Positions 63,107-64,000 of a DNA stretch of 64,000 bases are shown piece by piece (within the stretch, counting starts at the first letter, position 1; each line of letters starts with the position of its first letter). Below the pieces are notes generated by a model. That model worked only from the letters and a program-made list of their open reading frames with translations. It searched no databases and was not told the origin of the DNA. The position numbers and the translations under genes were made by a program. This stretch comes from Streptomyces pluripotens (GTDB lineage Bacteria > Actinomycetota > Actinomycetes > Streptomycetales > Streptomycetaceae): assembly GCF_000802245.2 (NCBI RefSeq), contig NZ_CP021080.1, positions 6,758,001 to 6,822,000 of the forward strand, in the 5' to 3' direction.

Positions 63107-63997
63107 CTACTGTTCATCGTTGTCGGGCCTCGGGCCGGCGCTCGTCCAGGGGCGTGCCGTCGCCCATCCCGCGACCAGTCCGGCGCCGGCGGTCACGGGG
63201 GTGAAGCTCAGTGCATTGCTCACCGTGGCGAGGATGGCCAATCCTGCCAGGGCCGCGCCCGCGGTGAGGGCCACCGGGGTGGAGCGCGGGGTGCGCCACA
63301 GCGCGTACAGGACCCAGCCGAACGCCACGATCAGCAGGAACAAGCCGGCCAGCCCCTGCTCCGCAGCCTGCTGGAGCGGAGCCGAGTGCGGTTTGCCGGG
63401 CACCCCGTGGCTCAGCTCGCCGAACCGCCCCGGGCCCACCCCCAGAGTGCGGTTCGCGCCCGCCAACCGCAGGGCGTCCTGCCACAGCTGTATCCGGTAC
63501 GGGCCGATCCTGCCTTCGAGGATCCCGGAGATGCCGTCGGGCAGGGCGTCGGCGGCGATCGCCCAGGTCGTCCCCGCGGTCAGAGCCACTGCCACGGCCA
63601 GAGCCAGGAGACAGACACCCCGGCGGGGTGCTGACCCCGCGGCGAGCGAGCACAGCAGGACCAACGCGCCGGCTGCGCAACCGGCCACCAATCCCAGCGC
63701 GGCCCCGGCCAGCACGATCCCGACGGCCAGTGCTCGCAGACCCAGCCGCAGCGCTGGTACGGGTGTCGCCCACGCGGCACAGGCGGCCGCTCCGGTGGCC
63801 AGCGCCAGCAGGGCCGCAGCGGCGCCGGCGTGTCCGAGTGGGGCCGCGTACCGAGAGCTGGGGGAGAGGCCGGGGAGCACCACGACCAGGGTGAGCCCGG
63901 CCGCCGCGCCAGCGCACGGTGCGGCGGCCGGCAGCAGTGCCCCGGAGACCCGGCCCGCGGCATAGCCGGCGGTCACGGCGAGTATTGCGAGCAGCAT
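63107..63997 (-). CDS. O-antigen ligase-like polytopic membrane protein (possibly cut by the window edge)
   Basis: At least 296 aa with about eight hydrophobic helices and the Wzy/WaaL motif region RIQLWQDALRLAGANRTLGV, GPGRFGELSHG and HSAPLQQAAEQGLAGLF, where Arg and His residues act in glycan ligation or polymerisation. Typical family members are about 400 aa, so the true start may lie beyond position 64000; the ATG at 63997 is simply the first available. Probably involved in exopolysaccharide or teichoic-type polymer synthesis. Confidence 0.8.
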   Translation of the reverse strand: MLLAILAVTAGYAAGRVSGALLPAAAPCAGAAAGLTLVVVLPGLSPSSRYAAPLGHAGAAAALLALATGAAACAAWATPVPALRLGLRALAVGIVLAGAALGLVAGCAAGALVLLCSLAAGSAPRRGVCLLALAVAVALTAGTTWAIAADALPDGISGILEGRIGPYRIQLWQDALRLAGANRTLGVGPGRFGELSHGVPGKPHSAPLQQAAEQGLAGLFLLIVAFGWVLYALWRTPRSTPVALTAGAALAGLAILATVSNALSFTPVTAGAGLVAGWATARPWTSAGPRPDNDEQ

Positions 63998-64000
63998 GCC

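Noticed and set aside
1..64000. Prophage, insertion sequence, toxin-antitoxin or secondary-metabolite cluster
   Set aside because: No integrase, transposase, capsid, toxin pair, polyketide or peptide synthetase motif was seen on either strand.

Overview
The window is a gene-dense, very GC-rich stretch of an actinobacterial chromosome, almost certainly Streptomyces. The grounds are third-position GC bias, many GTG starts, purine-rich ribosome sites or leaderless starts, and families typical of that genus (DUF6421, DUF4865, DUF5134, DUF6986, Rv1733c-like, TerD, PaaX, ROK, a CtpI-like P-type ATPase). No tRNA, rRNA, insertion sequence, prophage or CRISPR array was seen. Family names come from recognising motifs by eye, not from searches.

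Layout. 0-2.7 kb: an amino-sugar kinase and an intact uracil-DNA glycosylase gene (ung) flanked by two oppositely oriented fragments of a second ung. 2.7-7.4 kb: a BNR-repeat protein, an Rv1733c-like membrane protein, and an AidB-like acyl-CoA dehydrogenase divergent from a PaaX-type regulator with a perfect palindrome over its start. 7.8-14.2 kb: a small protein plus a giant P-type ATPase, then an FprA-like ferredoxin reductase. 14.4-20 kb: regulators, a DUF5134/M56-peptidase pair, and decayed HAD-hydrolase and FUSC-transporter genes. 20-25 kb: VOC, GNAT and GDPD enzymes, then a coupled DUF6421-SDR-threonine aldolase operon ended by a 48-bp perfect palindrome. 25-30.9 kb: PlsC acyltransferase, thioredoxin, a cysteine-rich leader peptide ahead of a flavin reductase, etfBA with a clear terminator, and a DUF6986 protein behind a strong promoter and operator. 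31-40.3 kb: divergent LacI and ROK kinase around a 12-bp palindrome, a secreted peptide, a P-loop kinase-NUDIX fusion, a dead metallo-beta-lactamase-fold gene, an M20 peptidase, a geranylgeranyl-reductase-like enzyme, and a TetR/deazaflavin-oxidoreductase pair sharing three operator-like sites.

40.3-48.9 kb: DeoR, SIS-domain protein and class II aldolase with a 7 x 9-bp repeat on the SIS stop codon, an rRNA methyltransferase, AlkB, a ROK regulator coupled to NUDIX, and a TetR-DUF4865 operon whose phosphotriesterase-like third gene is broken. 49-58.7 kb: an anti-sigma-like ATPase, a cysteine synthase/desulfhydrase-like enzyme, a SRPBCC protein, a second DeoR, a beta-helix/AAA+ fusion, a second Rv1733c-like protein and a MOSC protein. 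58.9-64 kb: TerD, an HpnB-like glycosyltransferase, a glutamate-racemase-like protein, a PH-like membrane protein, and an O-antigen-ligase-like gene reaching the right edge.

Themes. Several pieces concern DNA or alkylation repair (Ung, AidB-like, AlkB), redox and flavin chemistry (Etf, flavin reductase, FprA-like, deazaflavin enzyme), and sugar or amino-sugar use under DeoR, LacI and ROK control. Five loci have clearly decayed genes, usually beside an intact partner to which they were once translationally coupled, so the region appears to be undergoing gene loss. No complete novel defence or biosynthetic system is evident. The best candidates for undescribed biology are the DUF6421-SDR-aldolase cassette and the beta-helix/AAA+ protein.
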